Source: Epilithonimonas sp. JDS
GTDB taxonomy: Bacteria > Bacteroidota > Bacteroidia > Flavobacteriales > Weeksellaceae
Direction: 5' to 3'
Assembly (NCBI RefSeq): GCF_021261315.1
Contig: NZ_JAJSAX010000005.1
Span: 185,398-249,397, forward strand
DNA: 64,000 bases
Each line of letters opens with the position of its first letter. Within the stretch, counting starts at the first letter, position 1. The notes under the pieces are model-generated. The model ran no database searches, was not told the DNA's origin, and saw only the letters and a list, made by a program, of their open reading frames with translations. The position numbers and the translations under genes are program-made. Below are positions 25,545-35,048 of the stretch, in pieces.

Positions 25545-26468
25545 ATGAGCATCAAAGAGAAATACAGCAATTTGATTAAATCCAAAGCATTGGCATTTGG
25601 GTTTCAGTCCTGCGGTATTTCCAAAGCTGATTTTCTGGAAGAGGAAGCGCCAAGGTTGGAACAATGGCTCAAAAATAATTTCCACGGCGAGATGCGCTAT
25701 ATGGAAAATCATTTTGATAAACGGCTGGATCCAAGATTATTGGTTGAAGGTTCAAAATCTATCATTTCTCTCAGTTATAATTATTTTCCGGAAGAACTTC
25801 AGGACAATCCTAATTTCAAATTGGCAAAATATGCTTACGGCGAAGATTACCACGATGTGATCAAGGACAAACTGAGAACATTGGTTGCGGAACTTCAGGA
25901 GGAAATAGGGGAGTTTGCGTTCCGTGTTTTTGTAGATTCGGCGCCGGTTTTGGAAAAAGCCTGGGCGAAAAAATCTGGAATTGGCTGGGTTGGGAAAAAT
26001 TCTAATCTGATTACAAAGAAAAATGGTTCATTTTATTTCTTGGCAGAGATCATTTGTGATTTGGATTTAATTGAGGATTTTGAAGTCACAGATCACTGCG
26101 GAAGCTGCACCAAATGTATTGATGCCTGTCCGACTCAGGCGATTGTTTCTGATAAAATTATAGACGGCAGCAAATGTATTTCTTATGCCACCATAGAGTT
26201 GAAGGATCAGATCCCGGATTTCTTCAAGGATAAAATGGAAGACTGGATGTTTGGCTGCGACATTTGTCAGGATGTCTGTCCGTGGAACAGGTTTTCTGCA
26301 CCAACTCTGGAAGAGAAATTCCGACCGAACTCTGAGATCAAGAACTTCACAAAACAAGAGTGGAAGGACATTACCCAAGAAATATTTTCCTCGGTTTTCA
26401 AAAAGTCTGCGGTGAAGAGAACTAAGTTTTCTGGCTTGAAAAGAAATCTGGATTTTCTCTCAGAATAA
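25545..26468 (+). CDS. queG: Epoxyqueuosine reductase QueG
   Basis: 307 aa. The N-terminal cobalamin-binding domain includes [17 protein letters not shown] and [10 protein letters not shown]. The catalytic region has [28 protein letters not shown]. Two [4Fe-4S] clusters are bound by [16 protein letters not shown] (about 185-200) and [11 protein letters not shown] (about 240-250). It reduces epoxyqueuosine to queuosine in tRNA, the last step of Q synthesis. The C-terminal HEAT-like extension of longer homologues is absent, as in many Bacteroidota. Confidence 0.95.
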   Translation: MSIKEKYSNLIKSKALAFGFQSCGISKADFLEEEAPRLEQWLKNNFHGEMRYMENHFDKRLDPRLLVEGSKSIISLSYNYFPEELQDNPNFKLAKYAYGEDYHDVIKDKLRTLVAELQEEIGEFAFRVFVDSAPVLEKAWAKKSGIGWVGKNSNLITKKNGSFYFLAEIICDLDLIEDFEVTDHCGSCTKCIDACPTQAIVSDKIIDGSKCISYATIELKDQIPDFFKDKMEDWMFGCDICQDVCPWNRFSAPTLEEKFRPNSEIKNFTKQEWKDITQEIFSSVFKKSAVKRTKFSGLKRNLDFLSE

Positions 26469-26482
26469 GATTTCTTTTAAAA

Positions 26483-26563
26483 TCATTTTCTTTTCTGAAC
26501 TCTTTTCGGGGCAACTTTTACTCTGATTTTTTGTCTTTTGTTGGATTGGCGATTTTTCGGCAT
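26483..26563 (-). CDS. Possible 26-aa very basic protein
   Basis: ATG at 26563, TGA at 26485. The peptide contains 12 Lys/Arg in 26 residues and starts MPKNRQSNKRQK. It looks like a tiny ribosome-associated or nucleic-acid-binding protein, but this rests on composition only. It is convergent with queG, 14 bp from the queG stop. The surrounding 26564-26701 is AT-rich. Confidence 0.35.
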   Translation of the reverse strand: MPKNRQSNKRQKIRVKVAPKRVQKRK

Positions 26564-26701
26564 ATTTTGATGATTTTTCGCTATTAAATTTCAAAATAAA
26601 ATTCTATAAAAGCAAGAATTATTAAAAAAAATTAACATCTTGATTTTGTTTCAATAATTTTATTACCTTTATAGTTCGCACGATTCGGGAAACCCAATAA
26701 G

Positions 26702-27382
26702 ATGAAAAAAACATTATTTCTAACCTTAAAGATAATCGGCTTCATACTCGGAGCCGTTTTTTTGTATATTATTCTTGGACTTTTACTTCCATTAATTCCT
26801 GTATCCGCAGAGAAAACAGACGACCCAAAAGTCATCGAAGCCTACATCCTGACCAATGGCGTCCATACTGATCTGGTGGTTCCTGTAAAGACTGACTTTA
26901 TAGATTGGAGTACCAAATTACCATACAGCAATACAAAATCTAAACAGGACAACTTCAAATTCATCTCGTTTGGATGGGGCGATAAGGGATTTTATCTCAA
27001 CACGCCAACCTGGGCTGATCTCAAATTCTCAACAGCCTTCAAAGCTGCATTCTGGCTCAGTGAATCTGCAATGCATTGCACTTATTACAATGAAATGAAG
27101 ATCGGAGAAGACTGCAAAAAGATAATGCTGACCGAGAAACAATATCAGGCTTTAATCAACTTCATTGATGACAAATTCGACAAAGATGCTTCCGGCAATT
27201 ATCAATTCATAAAAACCGATGCCGTGTACGGAAACAATGATGCCTTCTACGATGCAAAAGGCAGTTACAACTTCACCTACACTTGTAACACTTGGGCAAA
27301 TGACGGACTAAAAGTAGCTGGACAAAAGGCCGCATTTTGGACGCCTACGGATTTTGGGATTTTCAGACATTATAAAAATTAG
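26702..27382 (+). CDS. DUF2459 (TIGR02117) family membrane-anchored protein
   Basis: 226 aa. An N-terminal transmembrane helix (about 7-33) anchors the rest outside the cytoplasm. The family blocks ILTNGVHTDLVVPV (about 49-62), FGWGDKGFYLNTPTW (about 90-104), and TYTCNTWANDGLKVAG (about 195-210) are clear; the conserved His, Cys and Asn residues suggest a papain/transglutaminase-like hydrolase. Activity is not established. It has its own region upstream with a TACCTTTA -7-like box at 26664. Confidence 0.85.
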   Translation: MKKTLFLTLKIIGFILGAVFLYIILGLLLPLIPVSAEKTDDPKVIEAYILTNGVHTDLVVPVKTDFIDWSTKLPYSNTKSKQDNFKFISFGWGDKGFYLNTPTWADLKFSTAFKAAFWLSESAMHCTYYNEMKIGEDCKKIMLTEKQYQALINFIDDKFDKDASGNYQFIKTDAVYGNNDAFYDAKGSYNFTYTCNTWANDGLKVAGQKAAFWTPTDFGIFRHYKN

Positions 27383-27435
27383 TGAAATAAAGAAAAGATT
27401 TTAAACGTTATAGTTTTATAATAACCTAATAAACT

Positions 27436-29028
27436 ATGAAGTTAAACTCTATCCTGACACTAGCACTGTATCTCTTGACTTTTACGCAGTTTCAATCGCA
27501 AGTCACTAATGAAGGAAAGCCAAAAAGCTGGGAATTAAAAAATATTCAGAAACCAAAACCAATTAATCTCCCTTCTTTTGATTTAAAATTGATTCAAAAT
27601 GAAGATCAGTTAAATGATAAAAACACAGAAATTCCATTTAGATTCGGGCACAAATTTGAGGTAAATTACAGTCTTCAAAATTCCGGCGTATGGGAAAATT
27701 TAGCTAATGGGGACAGGATTTGGAGAATTCGTTTTTCTTCTGTTGGCGCGGTAAGTATGAACTTTATTCTTAAAGATTTTTTCATTCCGATAGGAGCAAA
27801 ACTATTTCTATATAATGATGATGGAACCGATCTTTTAGGCGCTTACACCTTCATCCAGAATAACACGAGTAAAACATTAGGAACTTGGCTTGTAAAAGGA
27901 GATGATGTTTATATAGAATATTTCGAGCCCGCATCTCAAGCGGGAAAAGGTTCATTCACAATTAAAAATATAACACACGGCTATCGTTCCGGTGGTAATT
28001 TAAATGCATCTTCTGACTGTAATATTGATGTAAATTGCTCAATCGGAAATGATGCAGATCCCTTGAAAAATGTTTTGAAAAAATCAATCGGTTTAGTTTT
28101 GGTAGATGGAGCAGCAATGTGTTCTGGAGCATTGATAAATAACACTGCAAATGATAAAAAACCATATTTTTTAACGGCCAATCACTGCTATTCCGATCCT
28201 ACAACGTGGGCTTTCAGATTTAATTGGATAAGTACAAACACCGTGTGTGGAACTACAGAAGATAGTGTGAGTAATACTGATTACCATACGATCAGTGGTG
28301 CAACTTTAAAGGCTAAAAGAGAAAGTACCGATTTTTGTCTTGTAGAAATAAATTCAGAAATTCCGGAAAATTGGGAGACGGTTTGGTCAGGTTGGGACAG
28401 AACAAAAGATATTTCTCCCTGGATTTTCGGAATACATCATCCTGCAGGAGACATTATGAAGGTGAGTAGAGGTGGAAACCCTACTTTAGAAGGCAATATG
28501 TGGACGTTTAATAATTGGGAAATGGGTTCCGCAGAAGCAGGTTCTTCCGGCTCACCTTTATATAATAGTAATGGGAAGATTATCGGTCAGCTTTGCTGTG
28601 GAGCTAGCTTCTGTAATGGGACTACATATCAAAGTGGTTACTATCAGTACGGACGATTGGATGTTTCTTGGGATGGCGGCGGAACTTTGGATGCACAGCT
28701 AAAAGACTGGTTGGATCCAATAAACTCAGGAGTATTGATTTTAGACAACTTTCCGGTACTGAATCTAGGAAATTCAGAAAGTACAGTATCAAATAATATC
28801 CGAGTTTATCCTAATCCATCCAAGGATATTTTTATAATTGATTTTGATAGTGTGAAAAATGATCTCAAGTTTGAACTATTTTCTTCCACTGGTTCATTGA
28901 TTTCTAAAGGAAAATTTGGAAACAAAACGAATAAAGTTGATTTGTCTGGGAAAACAAAAGGCATGTATCTTCTAAAATTAGTGGAAGGAAAAACCGCAAT
29001 CAAAACTTTTAAATTACTAAAACAATAA
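27436..29028 (+). CDS. Secreted lysyl-endopeptidase-like serine protease with T9SS domain
   Basis: 530 aa: signal peptide (about 1-21), beta-rich propeptide (to about 195), S1 protease domain with H250 in FLTANHCYS, D299 in STDFCLVEI and S371 in AGSSGSPLYN, and a C-terminal T9SS sorting domain starting at VYPNPSKD (about 457-530). The order and the GQLCCG...YYQYGRL block match Achromobacter/Lysobacter lysyl endopeptidases. The residue aligned to the lysine-selecting Asp225 of that enzyme appears to be Tyr403, so Lys specificity is doubtful. Six or more cysteines suggest disulfides. Confidence 0.9.
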   Translation: MKLNSILTLALYLLTFTQFQSQVTNEGKPKSWELKNIQKPKPINLPSFDLKLIQNEDQLNDKNTEIPFRFGHKFEVNYSLQNSGVWENLANGDRIWRIRFSSVGAVSMNFILKDFFIPIGAKLFLYNDDGTDLLGAYTFIQNNTSKTLGTWLVKGDDVYIEYFEPASQAGKGSFTIKNITHGYRSGGNLNASSDCNIDVNCSIGNDADPLKNVLKKSIGLVLVDGAAMCSGALINNTANDKKPYFLTANHCYSDPTTWAFRFNWISTNTVCGTTEDSVSNTDYHTISGATLKAKRESTDFCLVEINSEIPENWETVWSGWDRTKDISPWIFGIHHPAGDIMKVSRGGNPTLEGNMWTFNNWEMGSAEAGSSGSPLYNSNGKIIGQLCCGASFCNGTTYQSGYYQYGRLDVSWDGGGTLDAQLKDWLDPINSGVLILDNFPVLNLGNSESTVSNNIRVYPNPSKDIFIIDFDSVKNDLKFELFSSTGSLISKGKFGNKTNKVDLSGKTKGMYLLKLVEGKTAIKTFKLLKQ

Positions 29029-29095
29029 TATCTTGATCATTTCAAAATTCACATTCCAAGACAGAAAAAACATTCCCCAAATCACATAATTTCAT

Positions 29096-29103
29096 TAAAT
29101 TTG
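29096..29103 (+). promoter_or_regulatory. -7 box of alaS
   Basis: TAAATTTG, 48 bp before the alaS start. The leader between contains an AGC-rich repeat (29113-29145). Confidence 0.55.
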
Positions 29104-29151
29104 CCAACCAAAAAGCCAACAGCAAAAAGCTGTTAGCCAAAAGCCCAAACT

Positions 29152-31755
29152 ATGACTTCACAAGAAATAAGACAGCAATTTTTAGATTTTTTCAAAAGCA
29201 AAGAACATTTGATCGTTCCTTCTGCACCAATTGTTTTGAAAGATGACCCGACGCTGATGTTTTCCAATTCCGGAATGACACAGTTCAAGGATTATTTTTT
29301 AGGATATAAAGAACCAAAATCTTCCAGAATTGCCGACACGCAAAAATGTCTCAGAGTTTCCGGAAAACACAATGACTTGGACGATGTTGGTCGTGATACC
29401 TATCACCACACGATGTTCGAGATGTTGGGAAACTGGAGTTTTGGGGATTATTTCAAAAAAGAAGCGATTACCTGGGCTTGGGAACTGTTGACAGAAGTTT
29501 ATAAAATCCCAAAAGAAAATCTTTACGTAACAATCTTTGAAGGTGACGAAAAAGAAAATCTTGAACGTGATACTGAAGCTTACGATCTTTGGAAACAATT
29601 CATTTCCGAAGATAGAATCATCAATGGAAATAAGAAAGATAATTTCTGGGAAATGGGAGCGAGCGGACCTTGTGGACCTTGTTCGGAGATTCACGTTGAC
29701 TTGAGAACACCAGAAGAAAAAGCGAAAGTCTCCGGATTGGAATTGGTGAACAATGATCATCCTCAAGTTGTGGAAATCTGGAATCTCGTTTTTATGCAAT
29801 TCAACAGAAAAGCAGACGGGAGTTTGGAAAATTTGCCTGCGAAACACATTGATACAGGAATGGGATTTGAGCGTCTTTGTATGGCACTTCAACAAAAAGA
29901 ATCCAATTATGACACCGATGTTTTCACACCTTTGATCGCTAAGGTTGAAGATCTTTCGGGGAAAAAATATACAGGAATTTTAACGGACGAAAAAGATATT
30001 GCCATTCGTGTGGTTGTGGATCACATCCGTGCGGTTTCGTTTGCGATTGCTGACGGGCAATTGCCTTCCAACGGTGGCGCAGGTTACGTGATAAGAAGAA
30101 TTTTGAGAAGAGGAATTTCTTATGCTTACAGATTTTTGGACAGAAAAGAACCTTTCCTTTTCGAATTGGTAGCTGTACTTCAAAATCAGATGGGCGCATT
30201 TTTCCCTGAGCTTCAGAAGCAAGGAACTCTAGTTACAGAAGTCATCAAAAGCGAAGAGGAATCTTTCCTTAAAACTATTGAAAACGGCTTGATCCGAGTT
30301 GAGAAATTAATTCAGCAAACAATTGCTAGCGGTCAAAAAGTATTGCCAAGCGAAGAAGTTTTTGAATTGTACGATACTTATGGTTTCCCTGATGATCTAA
30401 CGAGAATTATCGCTGAGGAAAAAGGCTTAACGATTGACGAAGCTGGTTTCGAAGCGGAAATGGCAAAACAAAAACAACGTTCGAAAAAAGATTCGGCGGC
30501 AAAAGTTTACGATTGGGTTGTTTTGGAAGAAAAGCCGGAAACCTTCGTTGGTTACGATGTTTTGGAATCCGAAACTTACATTACAAGATATAGAAAAATA
30601 GAAAACAAAGACGGCGAGTTTTATCAAATCGTTTTGAGTAATTCGCCTTTCTATCCTGAAGGTGGCGGACAAGTTGGTGACAAAGGCGTTATCGAAAATG
30701 CAACCGAGAGCTTCGAAGTTTTAGAAACTAAAAAAGAAAACGGATTGATCATTTCTTTAATTAATGGACTTCCGAAAGATGCAGGCGCAATTTTCTACGC
30801 AAAAGTGAATGTTGCTGACAGAAAGAATTCTCAGGCCAATCACTCTGCAACGCACTTGTTGCACGAAGCTTTGAGAGAAGTTCTTGGAACGCACGTGGAG
30901 CAAAAAGGTTCTTATGTTGGTCCGGATTATTTGAGATTCGATTTTTCACATTTCAGTAAAATGACCGAGGAAGAATTGGCTTTGGTTGAGGAGAAAGTGA
31001 ATGCGAAGATCAAAGAAAATTTAGCGCTTCAAGAGTTCAGAAATATTCCGATTCAAGAAGCTTTGGACAAAGGTGCAATGGCACTTTTCGGAGAGAAATA
31101 TGGTGATAATGTAAGGATGATCCAGTTTGGAAGTTCGAAAGAATTATGTGGTGGAACGCACGTGAAAACTACGAGCGAAATTGGACATTTCAAATTAACT
31201 TCGGAAAGTTCAACTGCGGCAGGAATCAGAAGGATTGAAGCAATTTCCGGAGAAAAGTCTGATGAATATTTCAAGAATTTGGAAACTCAGGTTTCTGAGA
31301 TCTCACAATTGTTAAAATCAAAAGATCTGATCAAATCAATTGAAAAATTGTTGGAGGAAAATTCAGCTTTGAAATCCGAAATCGATTCATTCAAAAAAGA
31401 AAAAGCAAAAGGCGAGATCCAAAACTGGAAAAATGATTTCGAAGATAAAAACGGAAAGAAATTATTGGTTAAGAAAACATCTCTGGACGCAGGTTCTGTG
31501 AAAGATATCGTTTTTCAACTGAAAAAAGAAACCCCAAATTCTGTCATCATCATCATCTCTGATGCTGGTGAGAAACCAATGATTACTGTTGGAGTTTCCT
31601 CAGATTTAGAAGCAACTTATCACGCTGGAAATATCATAAAAGATTTAGCAAAAGAAATCCAAGGCGGTGGCGGCGGAAATCCAGGATTTGCTACAGCTGG
31701 CGGAAAAAATCTGGCTGGGATCGAAAATGCTTATCAAAAAGCTTTGGAAATTTAA
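29152..31755 (+). CDS. alaS: Alanyl-tRNA synthetase
   Basis: 867 aa, full length. The class II catalytic core begins TSQEIRQQFLDFFKSKEH and includes MFSNSGMTQFKDYFLG and TGMGFERLCMALQ. The editing domain has the zinc-binding HSATHLLHEAL (HxxxH) and CGGTHVKTTSEIG (CxxxH). A coiled coil near 720-760 and a C-terminal glycine-rich GGGGGNPGFATAGG tail complete the protein. It charges tRNA-Ala and edits Ser/Gly mischarging. It is a single gene with its own promoter and terminator. Confidence 0.97.
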   Translation: MTSQEIRQQFLDFFKSKEHLIVPSAPIVLKDDPTLMFSNSGMTQFKDYFLGYKEPKSSRIADTQKCLRVSGKHNDLDDVGRDTYHHTMFEMLGNWSFGDYFKKEAITWAWELLTEVYKIPKENLYVTIFEGDEKENLERDTEAYDLWKQFISEDRIINGNKKDNFWEMGASGPCGPCSEIHVDLRTPEEKAKVSGLELVNNDHPQVVEIWNLVFMQFNRKADGSLENLPAKHIDTGMGFERLCMALQQKESNYDTDVFTPLIAKVEDLSGKKYTGILTDEKDIAIRVVVDHIRAVSFAIADGQLPSNGGAGYVIRRILRRGISYAYRFLDRKEPFLFELVAVLQNQMGAFFPELQKQGTLVTEVIKSEEESFLKTIENGLIRVEKLIQQTIASGQKVLPSEEVFELYDTYGFPDDLTRIIAEEKGLTIDEAGFEAEMAKQKQRSKKDSAAKVYDWVVLEEKPETFVGYDVLESETYITRYRKIENKDGEFYQIVLSNSPFYPEGGGQVGDKGVIENATESFEVLETKKENGLIISLINGLPKDAGAIFYAKVNVADRKNSQANHSATHLLHEALREVLGTHVEQKGSYVGPDYLRFDFSHFSKMTEEELALVEEKVNAKIKENLALQEFRNIPIQEALDKGAMALFGEKYGDNVRMIQFGSSKELCGGTHVKTTSEIGHFKLTSESSTAAGIRRIEAISGEKSDEYFKNLETQVSEISQLLKSKDLIKSIEKLLEENSALKSEIDSFKKEKAKGEIQNWKNDFEDKNGKKLLVKKTSLDAGSVKDIVFQLKKETPNSVIIIISDAGEKPMITVGVSSDLEATYHAGNIIKDLAKEIQGGGGGNPGFATAGGKNLAGIENAYQKALEI

Positions 31756-31825
31756 AAATTCATAATATAAAAATTTCTTAAATAAACTTTTATCTTCTCA
31801 TTATTTGGAGATTAAAAAACTTACA

Positions 31826-31860
31826 ATCAGCTGTATCGAAGCACGATACAGCTGATTTTT
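31826..31860 (+). terminator. Strong terminator downstream of alaS
   Basis: AATCAGCTGTATCG / CGATACAGCTGATTTTT, a perfect 14-bp stem with a 5-nt loop and T-run. Confidence 0.9.
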
Positions 31861-31912
31861 GTTTTAACAAAACATTATATTTTCACGTATGGTTTTGTAA
31901 CTTTCTAATCAA

Positions 31913-31920
31913 TAGTTTTG
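31913..31920 (+). promoter_or_regulatory. -7 box for the DUF5686 gene
   Basis: TAGTTTTG matches TAnnTTTG, 19 bp before the ATG, with TTTTG at 31893-31897 upstream. Confidence 0.5.
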
Positions 31921-31939
31921 TTTCATAAAAAAAAACTAT

Positions 31940-34393
31940 ATGACTAAATTTCTACTTCTTGTTACATTATTTTTCACTGTTTTACTTTTCGGGCAAAGTC
32001 AAGTGAAGGTTTTGAACAAAGCTAACAAACAGCCTATTGAAAACGCATCCGTATACTGTGATGATAATCTTCTCGGAAAAACAAATTACGAAGGCATTTT
32101 AACTTTTAAAACAAAATGTAAAAAAGTTGAAATTCTGGCGAGCAATTTCGAAGATATTACGGTAGATGTCACGAAATCTATGGATGTAAGAATGCATCTG
32201 CTTTCAGAAAAATCGAGTAATATCGACAGAGTTGTAATCACGGACAAGAGCGATCCCAAAGCTTTGAAAATTCTGGACGAACTCAATAAAAGAGAAAAAG
32301 AAAACGCTCCAAAATCGCTTGATTCTTATGATTTTAAATCCTATTCCAAATTTTCTATTGACGTAGATAAAGATTCTGTTGACACTTATAAAAATTTTAT
32401 CGCAAGCAGAAAAGATTCACTTTCAAAAGTTGAGAACAAAGAATTCAAACAAAAAGACAGCGAAAAAAAGGATTCTCTCATCAACGAGGATTTGTTGGAT
32501 GCCACTTTGGTGAGTCAGATGTTTCTTTGGGAAAAGGCGACAGAATACAAATATTCCAAAAAATTCGGTGAAAAAATCAATGTTATTGATAACAGAATGT
32601 CCGGTTTCAAAAATCCAATTTATGAGGCACTCGCAATTAATATTTCTAATCTCAACCGCACGCCGCGACAGCTAAGATTTGAAAACAGAAATCTCTTTCA
32701 TTATTATCTTTCAGATACTTTAGAAATTGATGGGAGAAAAACTTATGTTATAAAATTCAAGGAAATTACGGATAAAAAAAAACAGAATCCAAGAAAGTTT
32801 AATGGGAAGATCTATGTGGATGCAGAAAGTTTTGCATTGAAAAAGTTTGAAAGCATCAGTAAAAAACAAGGTCAGGGCAACATCGTTTCTGTCTGGAAAC
32901 CTATCGGCAATAAGTGGTTTCTTGATTATGAAGAGATTAGGTTGAAAATGGGCGATCAAAGCTTCAAAACATCAAAAAAAGACAGCGTGAAAGCCGGAGA
33001 AAAACAAAAATACAATGAAAAAGTTTTTGGAAATTATCTGTATGTCAAAAACCGGTTTTTCGATTTTAAATTGAATGAAGAACAGAAAGCAACGGCGTTC
33101 AAAGGTTACTCTTTAGAACTGAAAAATTCTGATGGAAACCAGCTTCAGCAGTACAGAACCGACAGTCTAACAGCAAGGGAAAGCGCAACTTACATAAAAA
33201 TTGACAGCTTTGTAGAAAAGCACGATTTCGAAAAGAAACTTGGTTTTCTGACGCAGCTGCTGAGAGGAAATCTGCGTTACAAAATGATCGATTTTGATGT
33301 GACAAAATTTATAAGTTATGACAAATACCAAGGTCTCAGATTGGGCGCAGGTTTGAAACTTAATGAAAAATTTAATAAAACATTTTCTCCGGATGGCTAC
33401 TTTGGTTATGGTTTCAAAGATCACAATTGGAAATACGGATTTGGACTTGATGTCAAACTATCTGAAAAAAGAACCTCCGTTTTGCGTATTGATTATTTGG
33501 ATGATGTCTTTGCTGCTGGCAGATTCAGCAATCATATGTGGGATATGACGATGAAGTTTTCTGATCTCAATCTGGACTGGTACAATGCTAATTTTTATAA
33601 AAGCCAAAAATTCGGAGCTTCGTTTCTTTATGATCTGTCCAATTCACTAAGCGTGAAAATAGCGGTAAATAAGGAGAAACAGAATGCTCTTTTCGATTAT
33701 CAATATAAAAATATGGGAAACGGTTTTGACAATGTAAATGCCATTTTATCTTTGAAATACTCTCCGAATGACAAAAATATTATGACGCCGAGCGGAAAAT
33801 ACACCTTTGAAAAAGGCTTTCCACAAATATTTATGAACTTCGAAAAAGGTGTTGATGCTCTTGGTGGAGATTTGAATTATCAAAGATTTGATGCCTTGAT
33901 TATCCATCAATTCAGAACGAAATTAGGAGTTACCAATTTGAAACTTTTTGGAGGCTTGTCTTCCGGAAGTGCACCAATCTGGAAAAACTTTGAAATTGCG
34001 GGTCAGAATGATAGAAATCCGGAAAGTTGGGATTCAAATATCAATACACCATCCAATTTGGGATTTGCAACAATGCCTGCCGGGACATTTTTCGCAGATC
34101 AATTTGCTGCTTTCAGAATTTCACAGAATTTACCTTTCAGATTTAAAACTTTAGGAAAAAGATATTCCAGTATTGATTTGGAATATCAGTCGGCGATTGG
34201 TACTTTCAAACACAGAACAGACCATCAGTTTGAATTTCGGGCTTTAGATCATTATTATCAGGAAGTTGGTTTGATTTGGAATCAGTTTCTGGGCAGAAGT
34301 TTTGGCGTTGGATTCTCTTATCGATTAGGATATTATCAGACGTCTAGATTTAAGGATAATTTTGGAATTAGACTTAGATTTAGTGTATTTTGA
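31940..34393 (+). CDS. DUF5686 outer-membrane protein with carboxypeptidase-regulatory-like N-terminus
   Basis: 817 aa. Signal peptide (about 1-18, ending LLFGQ). Residues 20-90 form a CarboxypepD-regulatory-like domain (VKVLNKANKQPIENASVYC). The middle part is charged (VDKDSVDTYKNF, KEFKQKDSEKKDS). From about 440 onward repeated aromatic beta-strands ending in the Phe-terminated GIRLRFSVF indicate an outer-membrane barrel. This matches DUF5686 proteins, common in Bacteroidota and of unproven function. The terminal Phe is typical of BAM substrates. Confidence 0.85.
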   Translation: MTKFLLLVTLFFTVLLFGQSQVKVLNKANKQPIENASVYCDDNLLGKTNYEGILTFKTKCKKVEILASNFEDITVDVTKSMDVRMHLLSEKSSNIDRVVITDKSDPKALKILDELNKREKENAPKSLDSYDFKSYSKFSIDVDKDSVDTYKNFIASRKDSLSKVENKEFKQKDSEKKDSLINEDLLDATLVSQMFLWEKATEYKYSKKFGEKINVIDNRMSGFKNPIYEALAINISNLNRTPRQLRFENRNLFHYYLSDTLEIDGRKTYVIKFKEITDKKKQNPRKFNGKIYVDAESFALKKFESISKKQGQGNIVSVWKPIGNKWFLDYEEIRLKMGDQSFKTSKKDSVKAGEKQKYNEKVFGNYLYVKNRFFDFKLNEEQKATAFKGYSLELKNSDGNQLQQYRTDSLTARESATYIKIDSFVEKHDFEKKLGFLTQLLRGNLRYKMIDFDVTKFISYDKYQGLRLGAGLKLNEKFNKTFSPDGYFGYGFKDHNWKYGFGLDVKLSEKRTSVLRIDYLDDVFAAGRFSNHMWDMTMKFSDLNLDWYNANFYKSQKFGASFLYDLSNSLSVKIAVNKEKQNALFDYQYKNMGNGFDNVNAILSLKYSPNDKNIMTPSGKYTFEKGFPQIFMNFEKGVDALGGDLNYQRFDALIIHQFRTKLGVTNLKLFGGLSSGSAPIWKNFEIAGQNDRNPESWDSNINTPSNLGFATMPAGTFFADQFAAFRISQNLPFRFKTLGKRYSSIDLEYQSAIGTFKHRTDHQFEFRALDHYYQEVGLIWNQFLGRSFGVGFSYRLGYYQTSRFKDNFGIRLRFSVF

Positions 34394-34430
34394 TTTAAAT
34401 ATTAAAATGATCAATTTGTAACATTATGTA

Positions 34431-34468
34431 AAACAGAAAACTCCCAAAATATTGAAAGTTTTCTGTTT
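34431..34468. terminator. Bidirectional terminator
   Basis: AAACAGAAAACT / AGTTTTCTGTTT arms between the DUF5686 gene and the convergent phosphatase. Confidence 0.75.
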
Positions 34469-34488
34469 TATAAATTTAAATTTCGAAT

Positions 34489-34971
34489 CTATTTCGCAAA
34501 ATTCTTAGGCGAATAGAAATATAAAAATTCTTTTTTAGCATTCACAAAATCGCTCCAGTTATCGCAATCAATTTGATAGCCAACAACGCCGGAAGTCGGA
34601 AGGTTTACGATTTCGTCTGTCAAAGAATTGGCAAAATTCGAAATCCCATTGTTGTGCGAAAACAAAATCACTGAATTGACTGAGTTTTCCAGTCCTATGA
34701 TCAGATTTTCAAAATTACGTTCTTTGGGATTGTAAAGCGATGCATCGACTGAATATTCTTTTTCATAAACCTCTGAAAATAATTTACACGTCTCCAATGC
34801 ACGCTTAGCAGGACTTGAAATGAAGGTGTCAATATCCACTGATTTGTCCTTTAGTAAAAGTGCCATTTTGGGTGCGTTGATCATTCCCAGCTCATTGAGC
34901 GGGCGGTCAAAATCTTCAACATCTACAGGCCAATCACTCTTGGCGTGTCTCACGAGTAGTAGTGTCTTCAT
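34489..34971 (-). CDS. SixA-like histidine phosphatase
   Basis: The ATG at 34971 gives 160 aa starting MKTLLLVRHAKSDW; a TTG two codons upstream is less likely. The phosphohistidine motif is LVRHAKS (H9), the second Arg lies in SSPAKRALET, and the second catalytic His is in LFSHNNGIS. Size and RHAKSDW start fit SixA-type phosphohistidine phosphatases rather than phosphoglycerate mutase. Its in vivo target is unknown; several histidine kinases lie elsewhere in the window. Confidence 0.85.
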   Translation of the reverse strand: MKTLLLVRHAKSDWPVDVEDFDRPLNELGMINAPKMALLLKDKSVDIDTFISSPAKRALETCKLFSEVYEKEYSVDASLYNPKERNFENLIIGLENSVNSVILFSHNNGISNFANSLTDEIVNLPTSGVVGYQIDCDNWSDFVNAKKEFLYFYSPKNFAK

Positions 34972-35048
34972 TAACAAATGATTAATAATAAATTAAAATT
35001 AGTAAAAAAAAATCAGTTAATATCTTTTATCAAATAATTTTTTATATG

